Shown: positions 30,120 through 41,964 of the stretch, piece by piece
Layout of the letters: every line of letters starts with the position of its first letter
How positions within the stretch are numbered: position 1 is the stretch's first letter
Source: Chrysoperla carnea
Lineage: Eukaryota > Arthropoda > Insecta > Neuroptera > Chrysopidae
Length of the DNA stretch: 64,000 bases
Assembly: GCF_905475395.1 (NCBI RefSeq)
Contig: NC_058342.1
Coordinates: forward strand, 1,174,001 to 1,238,000
Reading direction: 5' to 3'
Program-made: the position numbers and the translations under genes
Notes under the pieces: model-generated
Told to the model about the DNA's origin: nothing
Database searches by the model: none
Seen by the model: only the letters and a program-made list of their open reading frames with translations

Positions 30120-31960
30120 TTTTGGGTATGTTAAATTTGGAAAGTTTATGGATAAGTCCATCGTGCCAAACCGTGTCGAAAGCTTTTTCTATGTCTAGAA
30201 GGACCATGCCTGTGAATTAATTCCAGTTGAATCCAGTGAAAATGTGGTCAGAGAGTCGGTGAAGCTAGCTCACTGTTGAGTGATTCGATCTGAAACCAAA
30301 CTGTTGGGAAATCAATTGTCTGTGGATATCTTCATGTGACTGCAGCCGGTTCAAAACTACTTTCTCCATGACTTTGCTGAGAGGTGGCAGCAAGTTGATG
30401 GGTCGATAGCTTGAAGACGACTTAGGTTGTTTTGCTGGTTTCGGAAGAGCTGGCACTTTGGCAGTTTTCTAAAGGTCAGGAAAATAACCAAGTCTCAAGC
30501 AGGCAGTATAGATGTAATTGAGCAGCACAACCGTCTTCCGAGGAAGATAGCGGATCACAGCATTAGTTATTCCATCATCACCGGGAGCCTTCTTACACTT
30601 AAGTTTAATATAAATGTTTGGAATCTCCTGATGTGATACACATTCAACATCGTTCGGGTTTATGACAGAAAACCGAATATTTTTCAAAGATTCGGACACC
30701 AAGCGGGCCATTTCTTCATCATGATTTAGAGAAGGTGTCAGCAAGAAGTTGGGCCTTGTCAGAATCTGAGTAAAGGTACCCATTTTCCGACAATAGAGGG
30801 GGTAGTCTCTTGGAACGCTGATGCAAATTTCTGGCAATTGTCCAAACAGTATTGTCACGAGTGGTCAGAGCCGAAATCCTCTTCCCAAATGTCATCTCTG
30901 GTGCGCGTGACTTTTTCTCGAATATCAGCTGACATTCGCTTCATTGCGTCATGAAGCTTAGACAACCTTACTATTTTCCAAAATTTACGTAGTTTGTTCC
31001 GAGTCCGTATGAGTCGTAGTGTCATCATCTAATTTTAGTTGAAATCCGAAGGATTGAATTTTCTTGGGAAAAGATTTTTCGGTAGCAGCTACCAGATTTC
31101 TCGCCAGTTTGCTAACCTCGAAGTCTATTTGGTCGGTGGTTTTGATGTGTGGAATGATCCTGGTTTCGACGTTGAGATACTGTTTGAAAAGTTTCCAATC
31201 CGTTTTCTCAAAATTCAGTTGAGTTTGAAAAGTTGCAGGGCTCCTCATTTCACCTAGGGAGAAAGTAATAGGGCGGTGGTCGCTGTGCAAGCCCAAGTGA
31301 GATTCGACAACAGTGTACAATTCTTGAGTGTCGCTGATCGATGATCTGGGATTGGAGGTGGGTGGTAGGCAGCATCAGAGTATTAAGTGGATAGTAAGTG
31401 GGTTCCTTGGGATACGCAACAATGAAATTACGTTTGAGAGAGTGGATAAAGAGTGCGTTCCGATTTGAATTGTTAGCCATACAATTTCAAGACATACGTC
31501 CCGCATTAAAATAACCCATGATCACAGCGCGATTATGGGTTCTCAGAATACGGTTTATATCTTTTCCCTATAAAAATCTATCGGGGGGATTATTTAAAGA
31601 TGAGACTTTATAATTAGAGGTGTTTGCCGAAATGAGAATGGTTGAGGCAAGATGGAGTGGTTGAAATCGCGTCGAACGAATAGGGAAACACCACCACCAT
31701 TTCTGTTGTCTCGATCGCGGCGATAGGTAATATAACCTGGGAAACATGGATCTGATGCTGTTGTAGAAATGAGTGAAGCTCGCGAAGTTTGCGATGGAGA
31801 CTTTGAGAGTTCCGTTGCAGAAATTTGATTTGGGATCTAACAGATGGATGGAATGCCTTTTTCGAAAAAAATGAAAGGTCATCTCGAAAAAAACAAGAAG
31901 CTCTTCAGAATTCGAATTGCATGATTTCCATGCTGTTTCCAAGAGAGTCTCAAAAGAGTC
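30120..31960 (-). pseudogene. Jockey-type ORF2: endonuclease and N-terminal RT, broken
   Basis: The endonuclease part shows LGLHSDHRPITFSL (S-D-H-x-P box, about 31300-31255). Then come the linker, KCKKAPGDDGITNAVIRYLP (RT 0/1 region, 30605-30540), YRPINLLPPLSKVMEKVVLNRL with QFGFRSNHST (30410-30270), and [14 protein letters not shown] (about 30190). No catalytic YADD box is found below 30120, so the palm is deleted. Several frame changes. Confidence 0.72.
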
Positions 31961-32099
31961 ATGAAATCGATAAGATCAGTCTCCTCTGAAGTAGGAAATG
32001 GTGGAGATTCTAAGACCTTGGTCAAGAATGGGTTGAGTGCTGAAAGGGGGGTGTTACACAATAAGTTGATGACCTCCTTTTCAGATGTTTTCTTCATTG

Positions 32100-33150
32100 T
32101 CCACGGATGTTTTGTGGGTGATGGCGCGGAATATATTTCATGGCTGGATCCGGTTGTAATATCTTCGTCCGTTGCTTGGCTGCTTGGATGTAAACCTCTC
32201 TTGAACAAGGTAGAGGAATTCTCTGAACCAAAAGTGGGTGCAGGGTGGCCTTGCGCCACGCCCGGAGCAGCATTGCGTTTCGCTTCAATTGCTGCTGCTG
32301 AAATGCCGTTTTTAGTAGAACTAGACGAATGCGCAGCACTGCAGCTGCAGCACTTTGCAGGCTCCGATCGCTAGGCTGTGCATTTGAAAACCATGGCTGT
32401 TGCCACACTTCTCGCAACGAACAGTTCCGCGATAGTTCCGTGAACCATGCTCGTATGCTTGTCATTTTTAACATTGTACAGCACCCCGGCTATTGATGTA
32501 GCGTTTCGCTCTGAGGCTTACACTACAAATCCATTTAATATTGAGGACGCTTTGGGCTTGCGTTCCCTTTTCGAAATGCACGAGACGGGATAAACGAATG
32601 CTCTCGTCTCCGTTTTTGGCAACTCTTCGGCAACCATATCGTCTGTGTGGTGGCGCATGATGCCGTGAATAACAAATTTCGGCTCAACATCTGCTTTCGT
32701 TCCATAAAAATGGAACGGCATTTGGATTTGTTCCAGTTTGTCTTTACACTTTTTGTAATCCTGGTCGGTTTTACAAGGGGCCGAGATTGTCCTTGGTCCA
32801 AAAGTGAAGCGAACTGTGCTTTTGGCTGCCGCTTTTATTGCTTCCTGCACTTTAAACTAAACTAGTAAGTCCCATGTAGACGACTATAGACGATGGTTTT
32901 TTGTGTGGAGTCTTTAATATCTTGTAGATATTCATATTTACTTTGTACCTCTGTTGTCGATCTTTTAGCAGACGATGACGCTACCACACGTCTCCTCCTC
33001 TTTCTTCCTCCTCGCACTTCCTGGAACTCTTCTTCCATAGGGGTGGATGTTGATGATGATGTTCTTGGTGTCGTGTGGACCGGTTACAGGGCCACCGCCT
33101 CATTGACAGTGGATGCTATTTTTAATTCGCTCTCCAACCTAGAGAAAAGA
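32100..33150 (-). pseudogene. Jockey-type ORF1 (PRE_C2HC and zinc knuckle), broken
   Basis: The minus strand shows an acidic/Lys-rich N-terminus (EEEFQEVRGGRKRRRRVVASS, 33030-32970), then the PRE_C2HC-like FHFYGTKADVEPKFVIHGIM (about 32710-32650). After a frame change comes a knuckle with HGSRNYRGTVRCEKCGNSHG (about 32445-32385). A Gln/Lys-rich tail runs to about 32100. This order is that of Jockey gag proteins. Stops and frameshifts throughout. Confidence 0.7.
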
Positions 33151-33165
33151 ATAAACAACCATTAA

Positions 33166-33389
33166 TTTTAAAAAATTTTAAATTGCCTACATATAATGAA
33201 AAACATTTAATGATTGTGAACAACCAGAAAATATATTTCAAATAATTTGAAACACAAGTTATTCTAAAAATATATCAGGTACAAAAATAAAACATAAAAT
33301 AAAGACATTTATCTTAGAATCATCATCAGTAAAGGACACATCTGTGTAATTTTATATTAACAAATTTTAATTAAATAAATTTATTCGCC
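33166..33389 (+). promoter_or_regulatory. Upstream region of the H2A copy
   Basis: AT-rich, 220 bp between the LINE and the H2A ATG. No certain TATA box; several TA-rich candidates. In an intact histone unit this would be half of the shared divergent H2B/H2A promoter. Confidence 0.35.
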
Positions 33390-33747
33390 ATGTCTGGACG
33401 AGGTAAAGGTGGTAAAGTTAAGGGAAAGGCAAAGTCAAGATCAAGCCTAGCAGGATTACAATTTCCTGTTGGAAGAATTCACAGATTATTACGAAAAGGA
33501 AATTATCGCGAACGAGCAGGTTTTGGTTCCCCAATACAATTTGGCTTCTGTTATGGAACATATGGCTGCAGAAGTTCTCGAGTTAGCTGGTAATGCTACT
33601 CATGATAGCAAAAAAAGTCGTATCATTCCACGTCATTTACAAGAAGAATTAAATAAATTATTACCTGGTGTAACAATTGCTCAAGGTGGTGTATTACCAA
33701 ACATTCAAGCAGTGCTTTCACCAAAGAAAACTGAAAAGAAAGCATAA
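33390..33747 (+). pseudogene. Histone H2A pseudogene
   Basis: It begins [20 protein letters not shown] and continues [18 protein letters not shown] as in replication-dependent insect H2A. An indel near 33525-33540 then changes frame. The second frame gives [20 protein letters not shown] and, after RIIPRHLQ, an 18-bp in-frame loss of the usual LAIRND. The end [17 protein letters not shown] and PKKTEKKA is normal, with TAA at 33745-33747. H2A would pair with H2B in nucleosomes. The combined indel and deletion make it non-functional, although the remainder is well conserved. Confidence 0.9.
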
Positions 33748-33778
33748 ATTATATACATTGCATTAATTTTTATACATA

Positions 33779-33797
33779 GGCCTTTTAATAAAAGGCC
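33779..33797 (+). terminator. Histone 3' stem-loop remnant of H2A
   Basis: GGCCTTTTAATAAAAGGCC, 8-bp arms, about 30 bp after the H2A stop and followed by ACA. It looks like a histone mRNA stem-loop (GGYYCTTTTNAGRRCC class) altered by a small insertion. Confidence 0.6.

Positions 33798-33803
<6 letters not shown>

Positions 33804-33885
<82 letters not shown>
33804..33885. repeat. (TA)n microsatellite
   Basis: About 40 TA units directly after the H2A stem-loop. It abuts the left end of Gypsy-1, whose LTR start may have been lost here. Confidence 0.95.
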
Positions 33886-33888
<3 letters not shown>

Positions 33889-33889
33889 A

Positions 33890-34200
33890 GCAATTTATTT
33901 TATAGAACATACTTTGTTTGATAATAAGGATAATAAGGAAGAACGTACTTAACTTACATTTATTCTTTCTGGACAGAGTTACCAGAGTTAAGTGTTTTGA
34001 TTTAATTATAACCCTATCTTGGCTCTGACAAATCAGGTGTGGGGTCAGAACAAAAACTTTTCCTGTGAAAATTAAACGTAAAATCAGTGAGTGCAAGTGA
34101 GATAGACATACGACTCATCAATCGTATGTGTTGTAAATAAAATTTAAACACGGGGCACGCTCCAACGTTCTGCATAAGCCACGAGTAACTTAAAAGTTAT
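33890..34200 (+). repeat. Gypsy-1 5' LTR (diverged, left end uncertain)
   Basis: Similar to 51960-52200. TTGGCAGATCACTAC at about 34200 may be the primer-binding site (TGG start). The left edge is lost in the (TA)n tract. Confidence 0.5.
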
Positions 34201-34413
34201 TGGCAGATCACTACAGAGCAAAATAAATTCAAAATCGAGAAAATACCGGACGCGGAAACAAAAGAACAAGGTGTCGAGTTGAAAGTAAAACAAATGAAAA
34301 TTTTCGTCGAAGGTGATGTAGAAATGAACACGAACATGAAAGATTCAGAAAAGTAGCAATTACTGTAAATTTTAAACAATTATCGTAAATGTTTTGCAGA
34401 TTAACTTGACGAA

Positions 34414-35740
34414 TTGAGAAAAACAGAAATGATTGAGATGAAAATCGAATTACAATCTACCGAACCGATCAAAAGCCGACCCTACCGAGCGCCCTACGCC
34501 CAACGTGAGAAAATTAATAAAATGATGGATGAACTAATGCAAGCAGGAATAATACAAAAATCAAGTTCTACGTATGCTAGTCCGGTAATATTGGTGAAAA
34601 AACGAACGGGGAAGACTGTCTCTGTATAGACTATCGGAAAATAAACACCGTCATAAGAAAAATGCAAATACCAATACCAATTATGGAGGAGGTCATCGAT
34701 AAACTCACAAATCAACAATACTTCACCGCATTGGATTTCGCAAGCGGGTACTAGCAAATTTCCATAGCGGACGAAAGAGAACAATACACCGCTTTCGCTA
34801 CGAGCGAAAATCTCTACCAATTTAACAGAGTCCTATTTGGACTTGTAAGCGCGCCGGCGGTTTTCAACCAATTAATGGCCAAATTACATCAAATGGATGA
34901 AGGAAGGAATTTTGATTACTACATGGGCGACATGATATTGGCGAACAGAAAATATTCATTCCTCCAAGAGCAAATCGGTTTTCTAGGCTACGAAGTGGAT
35001 GGCAATGGAATCAAACCGGGAAAACGAAGAACCGAGGCAATCAAAAAATTTAATCGACCGGAATATGTACACCAAGTTAGACAATTTCTGAAACCGAGTG
35101 GATTTTTTAGAAAATTCATTAAAGCATATGCGGAAATTGCCAAACTCCTGACCCAACTAACAAAAAAGGATTAAAAATTTATCTGGGACGAAACTCAAGA
35201 AGAACTCAAGAACTCAAGACTAAACTAATGTCCCAACCGATATTGGGCATTTATAATCCAGAATTGGAAATCGAAATTCATTCAGATGCCAGCAAAATAG
35301 GAAAGGGGGGAATGATGCTGCAACGCGCAAACAACAATTTACTCCGAGTGATAACTTACTATAGTCGACAAACAACGGAGCAAGGAGCGCAATATTCAAG
35401 TTTCGAACTAAAGGCACTGGCGGTAGTGGAAACGATCAGACGATTAAGAATGTATTTACTAGGACGAAATTTCAAAGTTTTCACAGTTTGTAATTCACTC
35501 AAGGCAACAATGTACAATCGCGAATTAAACCCAAGGATTGCGAGATGGTGGCTGAAACTACAGGAGTATGATTTCACGCTAGAACATCGACCTGGTGACA
35601 CTATGAAATATGCAGATGCGTTAAGCCAAAATCCAAGTGAAACGAGACGTGAAGTGGAAACAGCGAATCTAAACGTTATGGCATTGAGAATATCTGACGC
35701 TGATTGGCTCCTTACCATGCAGCTTCAGGATACCAAAATC
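34414..35740 (+). pseudogene. Gypsy-1 reverse transcriptase and RNase H, multiple breaks
   Basis: 34414-34626 reads KSRPYRAPYAQREKINKMMD and ASPVILVKKRTGK. After a frameshift CIDYRKINTVIRKMQIPIP, ALDFASGY followed by a stop, and FNRVLFGLVSAPAVFNQLMA follow. The catalytic Y-x-DD box is lost: the site reads YYMGDMILANR. Then come GFLGYEVDGNGIKPGKRRTE and FLKPSGFFRKFI, a stop at 35172, and RNase H with IHSDASKIGKGGMM, YSSFELKALAVVE and HRPGDTMKYADALS. It would make cDNA in the cytoplasm. The loss of the DD motif shows it is dead. LINE-2 inserts after 35740. Confidence 0.82.
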
Positions 35741-35750
35741 AAAAATATAT
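35741..35750. other. Target-site duplication of LINE-2, left copy
   Basis: AAAAATATAT at 35741-35750 is repeated at 47962-47971. Removing one copy together with the intervening DNA restores the Gypsy-1 frame across the junction. Confidence 0.85.
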
Positions 35751-35862
35751 TTATTCATTTATTTGATATACCCATTTGGGTTAATCAACATAACAATTAA
35801 CAATTAACAATTATTTACCAAAATACATTATATAATTACAGCAAAAATATTAACAATTATTA

Positions 35863-37182
35863 CTACAATTTGTTATTTATCATTTTTCTACTCCTCTGTA
35901 AGAATTGAGCCATCATGAGCTGGTCAGTCTTATCGTCCATTATATTTTCCCAGTCAATATTTTTATTAAGGAATTTTTGTCTCAGCTCAGTTAAACCGAG
36001 ACATTCGTATATCAAATGTCTTTCATTTCCCTCACTTTGCTCGCATAATACACATATCTTATTCCCATTTTCATCCCTCCTCTGTTCATACTTCCAGCTT
36101 TGCAGTCTAAATCCTGCCATTTCTCTTCTCCATTCCAATTCCAGGCTAGAAATATATGTAGCTCCTTCTTCGTAATGTGCCAATTCCTTAAAATATAAGT
36201 TCACCTTTTCTTCCATCCCTTGCATCAGCTTTTTATTCCCCCATTCCATTATTTTTTCATGAATTATTTTTAACTGTTTATTCTTGTCATAGTTTAATAC
36301 TTCAACGCTTACATCCAGAATATTAAATTTATTTTTAACTTTGACACCCCAACTACTGTAATTTTCTATCTTTTTATCTTTAACACACTCATACTGCAAT
36401 ATTTTATCATTTTTATTACCATTCTTGATATAATGTTTTAATACATTCTTATATATATGCACCTCAATTGGAAGCTGCCCCACCTCTATCAGCACTTCAC
36501 AGTTAGCCGTTGCCCTGCTGATTCCTAATACTTGTTTAAAGAAGTTTGTTCTCAGTTTATCAATTACTGTAAAGTTATCTTCTACACCCCAAACTTGACT
36601 GCCATACAGTAATATTGGCGCAATCAATACTTTAAAAATCCTAACCATGATTTTTGCTGATAACCACTGATTACAGTCCATAAATCTTTTTATTACGCCT
36701 ATTCCTCTTTCAGCTTTTTTTTTAATTCTTCGAAATGCTTCTCCCATTTTCCATTCCAATTCAAGGTTACCCCAAGATAGTTAAAGTCATTTACGTTTTC
36801 AATTAGTATACCTTTGTATCTCCATTCTTCTTGTCTACCCAACTTCACTCCCTTTCTAAATACTAACACTTTTGACTTCTTCTCATTAACTGTTAGCCTA
36901 TTTTCTTCACAGTAATTTTGCAGCTGGTTAAGTGCTCTTTGCAGACCTATTCTAGTCTGGGATAATAAAACCATATCGTCGGCGTATAGAAGAGTGTTAA
37001 CTTCCCTACCATTTATGGATGGTGCGTGCGTTTCTGTATGTTTCATTTTGTTTAGGAAATCGTTTATGAACAGTGCAAATAAAATTGCTGACAATTGACA
37101 TCCCTGTCTCAAACCCCTACTCGTTCTTATACATTCAGTAGCTTTATCATTATTCATTTTTACACAGAATTCATAATTTGTA
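35863..37182 (-). pseudogene. LINE-2 ORF2, C-terminal half of RT
   Basis: The minus strand reads SRGLRQGCQLSAILFALFIN, then the catalytic LLYADDMVLLSQ (Y-A-D-D), NEKKSKVLVFRKG, FNYLGVTLNWNGKW, a frame change near 36720 and a long thumb domain with APILLYGSQVWGVE. The C-terminal knuckle is CVLC-x8-H-x4-C, ending at 35863. This is the continuation of 43566-45640 beyond Gypsy-2. The palm residues look intact, so the copy died recently by indels. Confidence 0.85.
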
Positions 37183-37516
37183 TGTAAAGAAATGCATTTC
37201 TTTAATTAATTACCCCAGCGCTCACTTGACCGCGGGTTGGTATGTTCGTATGTTAATTGTTGTTACTATAGATTTGCATTTGTATATATCATAATAAAAA
37301 CTAGATATAATTTGATAACTCGAGAGGGAATAAATGTCATTGTGAGAATTGACATTATTGTCGTTTCTCTGTTCAGGTAATTAAATAATTAATTCCTTTA
37401 TGTACTTCAATTAGTATTAAGATTATTCATGTAATTAATTATAAAAATAAACTCTTTTCAGAGCAACACAAGTGTTTATTCAAAAACTGTCATTTATTTC
37501 CAAGATTCACATTATA
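37183..37516 (+). repeat. Gypsy-2 5' LTR
   Basis: Starts TGTAAAGAAATGCATTTC and ends CAAGATTCACATTATA. It contains ACTCGAGAGGGAATAAATG and a poly(A)-signal-like AATAAA (near 37446). Followed by AAACGACAATTTCGTC, not a canonical TGG primer site. Confidence 0.92.
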
Positions 37517-37592
37517 AAACGACAATTTCGTCAAGAAAAAAATAGATAAACAAGAAGAAAGAAATATATTTATATATATATACATTAAAACA

Positions 37593-38697
37593 ATGGAAAA
37601 ATTACAATTCACTTTCAAGCTTTTACCGAGCTCAGATAATAAGTCAAATATTATATGTGTAACTTCAATTGCGACTCCATATGGGCGGAATTTCGAAGTG
37701 CCTGATGACTTAAAACCAGCAAAAAATCACACTTATGTTATTGCAACAAATACTTTTGAGAAAGTCAAAAACTCTTTAAAAAGAAGAAATCAATACAGAA
37801 AGGTATGGATTGCATTAGATGAAAATTTAAGGAGTACCTATTTAGATGATGAAGAAAATATTCAATTTGGAAATACCTACTTGGAAGAGACAATCATAGA
37901 AAATTCAGTGCAAAACATTTCAACCAATAATGGTGGTGATAATGAAAGCAAATTAAAAAATTTAGCTAAAGTAGCTGAGAGATTCACAATTAATAAATTT
38001 TCTAACAGAACATCAAACGCCTCACAGTGGTTGAAGGAGTTTGAACAAGAATGCACAAGGTTTGGTATAAATCAAGAAGAAAAAAAAATAGAAATCTTGA
38101 AGTTCCTATTGGAAAAACAATGTCACGATTGGTAGAGCAGCATGCCCATAAAATATACCGTAGAGTCCAATTGGAACACATGGACTGCAAAATTTCTTGA
38201 AACTTATGAAATTAAAGGTTGGTCACAAGTTAAACTTTAATTTTAGATACCAGACGGGCCCAATATTAGAATATGAAACAAAGAAGGAGAGGTTGATTCT
38301 TGAAGTGAATAGAAACATAGACGATTCTACAATGATATACTTAATAGTAATGGGATTACCGGACAATATTATGAATAAAATAAAAAAAGAATCACTAAAG
38401 ACAACCACAGATTTATTTAAAGAGATTAGCCAGTATGAGTTCTTAGCAAGGAAGAGAGAAACAGAGAAACAAAAAACAACAAAATCAGATTATAAAGAAC
38501 CAGGTCAGAGAACTCCGTGCTCTATATGCAATAGATTAAAAAAAGGAGTACGCTATCACCCAGAGAATAAATGTTACTACAAAGAAAATGATTATACAAA
38601 AAGAGTTCAAACAGTAAACAATGCTATTGATGCAGAATTAATTGAGAAGAACAAAAAAACGAATAATGCCATTAATTGCAGTCAAACTACTAATTAA
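37593..38697 (+). pseudogene. Gypsy-2 gag, one stop and one frameshift
   Basis: The ATG at 37593 opens MEKLQFTFKLLPSSDNKSN. A charged capsid-like region follows, then TAG at 38133-38135 and a 1-nt frameshift near 38235. The second frame to 38697 has DDSTMIYLIVMGLPDNIMNK and a knuckle CSICNRLKKGVRYHPENKCY (C-X2-C-X9-H-X4-C, about 38519-38576) as in Gypsy nucleocapsids. The C-terminus overlaps the protease frame at 38642-38697, which suggests a frameshift for pol expression. Particle-forming protein. Confidence 0.8.
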
Positions 38698-39298
38698 TGA
38701 TATAACAGAGGTGTTAGGAGTATATGATTCAGGTGCCAATATTTCATTAATTAATTCAAAATTATTAAAAATAAAAGAAAATAAAAATAATAATAATCAG
38801 ATTAATTTAAAGACAATTAATGGTAATCAAAAAACTTGTGGTTTGACTAAATTAAAAATTAAAATATTTAACATAGAAAAATTAGTTTGTTGTCATATTA
38901 TTGATAATGAAGATTTCAAATACGATTTTTTAATCGGATTGGATTTAATAAAAGAGTTTCATTTAACTCAAGATGAAAACCTTGAAATAAAACAAGGAAG
39001 AGAAAAAGATGATGTAAAGAAAATTGATAATAAAGATATTACATCAAATTTTGAGAAAATAGAAAAAGAGTGTTTTAAAAGAAGTTCAGTGAACTTTAAC
39101 GAGCACATAGAAAATACAGAATATAATATTGACAAAAATTTATCAGAAGATGAAGAAAGAGAAATAAAACTTGTAATCGATAAAAATAAAAGTTTGTTTG
39201 CAAAAGATAAATATGATATAGGCACAGTAAAAGAATACGAAGCCAGAATGGACCTAACGGTAGAAAAATATTGCAGCAAAAGACCCTACAGATGTTAG
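38642..39298 (+). CDS. Gypsy-2 aspartic protease and start of pol
   Basis: Frame 38642-39298 contains LGVYDSGANISLINSKLL, the D-S-G-A active site (38725-38736), and FLIGLDLIKEFHLTQD, the flap-to-C-terminal region, then a Lys/Glu-rich linker. It ends with TAG at 39296-39298, in frame with the RT that follows. The overlap with gag (about 55 bp) fits -1 frameshift expression in Gypsy elements. The protease piece itself is intact. Confidence 0.8.
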   Translation: MRRTKKRIMPLIAVKLLINDITEVLGVYDSGANISLINSKLLKIKENKNNNNQINLKTINGNQKTCGLTKLKIKIFNIEKLVCCHIIDNEDFKYDFLIGLDLIKEFHLTQDENLEIKQGREKDDVKKIDNKDITSNFEKIEKECFKRSSVNFNEHIENTEYNIDKNLSEDEEREIKLVIDKNKSLFAKDKYDIGTVKEYEARMDLTVEKYCSKRPYRC

Positions 39299-40165
39299 AT
39301 TGAAGATAGAAAAGAAATTGAAACACAGATATCAAGATTGCTAGAGAGAGGACTAATAGAAGAATCGTACAGTCCCTTTGCGGCTCCGGTAACACTAGCA
39401 GAAAAAAAAGGTGAAGGTAAAACAAGAATGTGCATAGATTTCAGGGATTTAAATAAAATAATTGTTCCTCAAGCACAACCGTTTCCGATAATAGAAGATC
39501 TTATGGTAAAGACAAGAAATTGCAAATATTTCTCAAGTTTAGACATAAACTCTGCTTTTTGGTCTATACCATTACGAGTTGGGGATAAAAAAAAAACGGG
39601 ATTTGTGACTCAAGAAGGACATTATCAATGGACAGTGATGCCATTCGGTCTAAAGACTTCTCCAGCTATCTTCCAAAGGATACTAAGTAATATTTTAAGG
39701 AAATACAAGCTGACAGAATTTGCAGTTAACTATATAGATGATATTTTGGTGTTTTCAAAATCCTTTAATGACCATAAACAACATTTACAGAAATTGTTTA
39801 ATGCAATTAAAATAGAAGGGTTTAGACTAAAATTCGTAAAATGCCATTTTGCAGCAAGCTGGGCAAAATATCTTGGTCACATAATAGAAAATAATACAGT
39901 AAGACCAATAAAAAATAACCTAATAGAGATAAAGAATTTTCCAATACCAAAAACGCAAAAAAATGTAAGACAATTTTTGGGGAAAATAAATTTCTACAAC
40001 GAATACATACCGAACAGCGCAATTCTTCTGGATCCATTGCATAATTTATTAAGGAAAAACATAAAATTTATCTGGTCAGATAAATGTCAAGAAACATTTG
40101 ATAAGGTAAAGGAAATGTTTTGCTCGCAACCAATTCTGGAAATCTTTGATAATGAACTGCTGAAA
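39299..40165 (+). CDS. Gypsy-2 reverse transcriptase (interrupted by an insert)
   Basis: Continuing the protease frame after the TAG: RLLERGLIEESYSPFAAPVT, CIDFRDLNKIIVPQ, FSSLDINSAFWSIPL, VMPFGLKTSPAIFQRIL, the catalytic YIDDILVFSKS (39731 onward), AKYLGHIIENNTVRP, VRQFLGKINFYNEYIP. The Y-I-D-D motif and fingers are complete. The frame is cut at about 40165 by a 1.39 kb insert; the connection to RNase H resumes at 41554. Confidence 0.88.
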
Positions 40166-41553
40166 ATAAAATTAAAAAATATAATATATAAAATTATATT
40201 ACATAAAAGGATTTTATTAGAATGTGAAAATATATTTAAAAACTCAAAAATATGGAAAGATGCTGGGCCTTTGAATTAAGTAGATCGTTTTAGGCTGTCT
40301 ATGCGTTCCTGAAATCCTGTCAATCAGGGAATGATAAAAAAAAAATATCATAAAAAGTTCAGTCTCATTTAATAACTTCAAAAATCTTAATTAAACAGTC
40401 TTACTATTATTACATCAAAACTACTATTACAAATATAAATACTATTATTACAAAAGTTTATTATCACTACATAAAAAAAAATCTATCTTTATTACAGTAG
40501 AAAAATTTACTATCATTTTACAATAAACTCGCGTATAATACTTTAAGGATAAATTTGCCAATAAATATATATAAGTCTATTATTTTTTTTTTTAATACAT
40601 CTATGAAGATCAAATGTCAAACCAAAGAAAAATATGCGTAGTATTTTTAAAATTGACGTGATAACCCATGCTTCCACTGTTTTCAAAAAAAAATAAATAA
40701 AATGTACAAAATAATACATTCAAACAAAATGTGACCACAGTTAGTGATATTTGTTATGTTTAAAGGTATCAAAAATTAATTAACCTAAAAAGTTTATACC
40801 ACAGAAAATTGTATACTTCGGAAAAATATAAAAATATACAAAATATTAAAGTGCTGTGGGTAAACGTTAAAATAATTCAAAATGGATTAACTGACACTCA
40901 AAAATACTGCCATGCGGAGCATAGTGTCCAAGTTTGGAAGGATCATCAAAGATTCTTCACAATACATTAAAACAATGGAAACAAGAATATTATCAAATCA
41001 AGTTCAAAACACTGGCAACTTAGAAAACATTTTTTTTTGTTTTTTTTTTTTTTTAAATTAATATTGATTTGACCAAAGAAACAAAAACGACCCCAAATTA
41101 AAATACTTCATCTACATATTATTGTATAATTATTAAATTAGATTATAATAAATGTGTTGTATTGATTAAAAAAAAAACATTACCTTTTCTTACATTGATT
41201 AATTCAAAAAGATACCTGACTTTTTCCTTTAAATAGATGAAAGCACCATAGTGGACCGTTTCCGAAACTTTAGGCAAATAAAAATCCAAACAAAATTTAA
41301 TACATCTCAAGTTTTACGATGAGAAGTTGACTCGACAAAATTTCCATGCAAAAGAGGATGGTTCTCTTCAAAAAATTTGCGATAACATCTCGCAAGAGAA
41401 GGTGAGAAGATAGTCTCATCCTTGTCTAACAAAATTTGTTTTTATATCCTTGTCTAACAAAATTGTTTTTATTTTTGTAGGTTCGAAAACAGTCGCTTGG
41501 TTAAAGAAAAAAATCAAGTACCCTTTATTAACAAAAAAAAAAAAATAATCTCA
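40166..41553. other. Unidentified insert in Gypsy-2 between RT and RNase H
   Basis: AT-rich DNA with no protein I recognise. The Gypsy-2 frame breaks at GAACTGCTG and resumes at CTGCCAATAAAAATC. CTG or a little more may be the duplicated target. Near the right end, CCTTGTCTAACAAAATT is present twice (41421 and 41448), and TTTTTGTAG followed by GGTTCGAAAACAG looks like a splice acceptor. A poly(T) run is at 41029-41055. It is too long for a typical MITE and has no clear inverted ends. Confidence 0.6.
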
Positions 41554-41964
41554 CTGCCAATAAAAATCTACACAGATGCAAGTCTACTAGGTGTTGGAGC
41601 AACACTTAAACAGATACAACAGAATGGTGAAGAAAAGCCTGTAGCTTACTTCTCAAAGAAATAAAATGAAGCTCAAAAGAAAAAAAAAGCTATCTATTTG
41701 GAATGTTTAGCCATAAAAGAAGCTTTGCGTTACTGGCAATACTGGTTGATCGGAAAACAGTTTTTGGTAAGCACAGACCATAAACCTCTAGAGGATCTAA
41801 ACATAAGATCAAGACCAGACGAAGAACTGGGAGATATGACGTACTATTTATCACAGTATGATTTCAAAATAAAACATGCACCTGGAAAAAGTAACATAGA
41901 AGCTGATTGCCTTAGCATAAACCTAGTATTAGAAGCTAATGCGAATGAAGATGAACAACTTTAA
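41554..41964 (+). pseudogene. Gypsy-2 RNase H, two stops
   Basis: Reads KIYTDASLLGVGATL, then a stop after AYFSKK, CLAIKEALRYWQYWLIGKQF, STDHKPLEDLN and KHAPGKSNIEADCLS, the D-E-D series and H-x-G-x-x-N-x-x-AD end of Gypsy RNase H. TAA at 41962-41964 separates it from integrase in the same frame. It would remove RNA from the cDNA hybrid. Confidence 0.82.

Larger units (their letters stand above)
29871..33165 (-). mobile_element. Jockey-type LINE, heavily decayed, with ORF1 and ORF2
   Basis: The minus strand, from high to low coordinates, holds an ORF1 of PRE_C2HC type, then an APE endonuclease, then the N-terminal half of RT. Frames change many times. RT is recognisable only as far as the [15 protein letters not shown] block (about 30140-30190), after which it is lost or deleted. 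It separates the H2B and H2A pseudogenes. Confidence 0.75.

Noticed and set aside
33390..33747. Functional H2A gene
   Set aside because: A frameshift and an 18-bp loss in the conserved RHLQ-LAIRND-EE segment rule out a normal histone.
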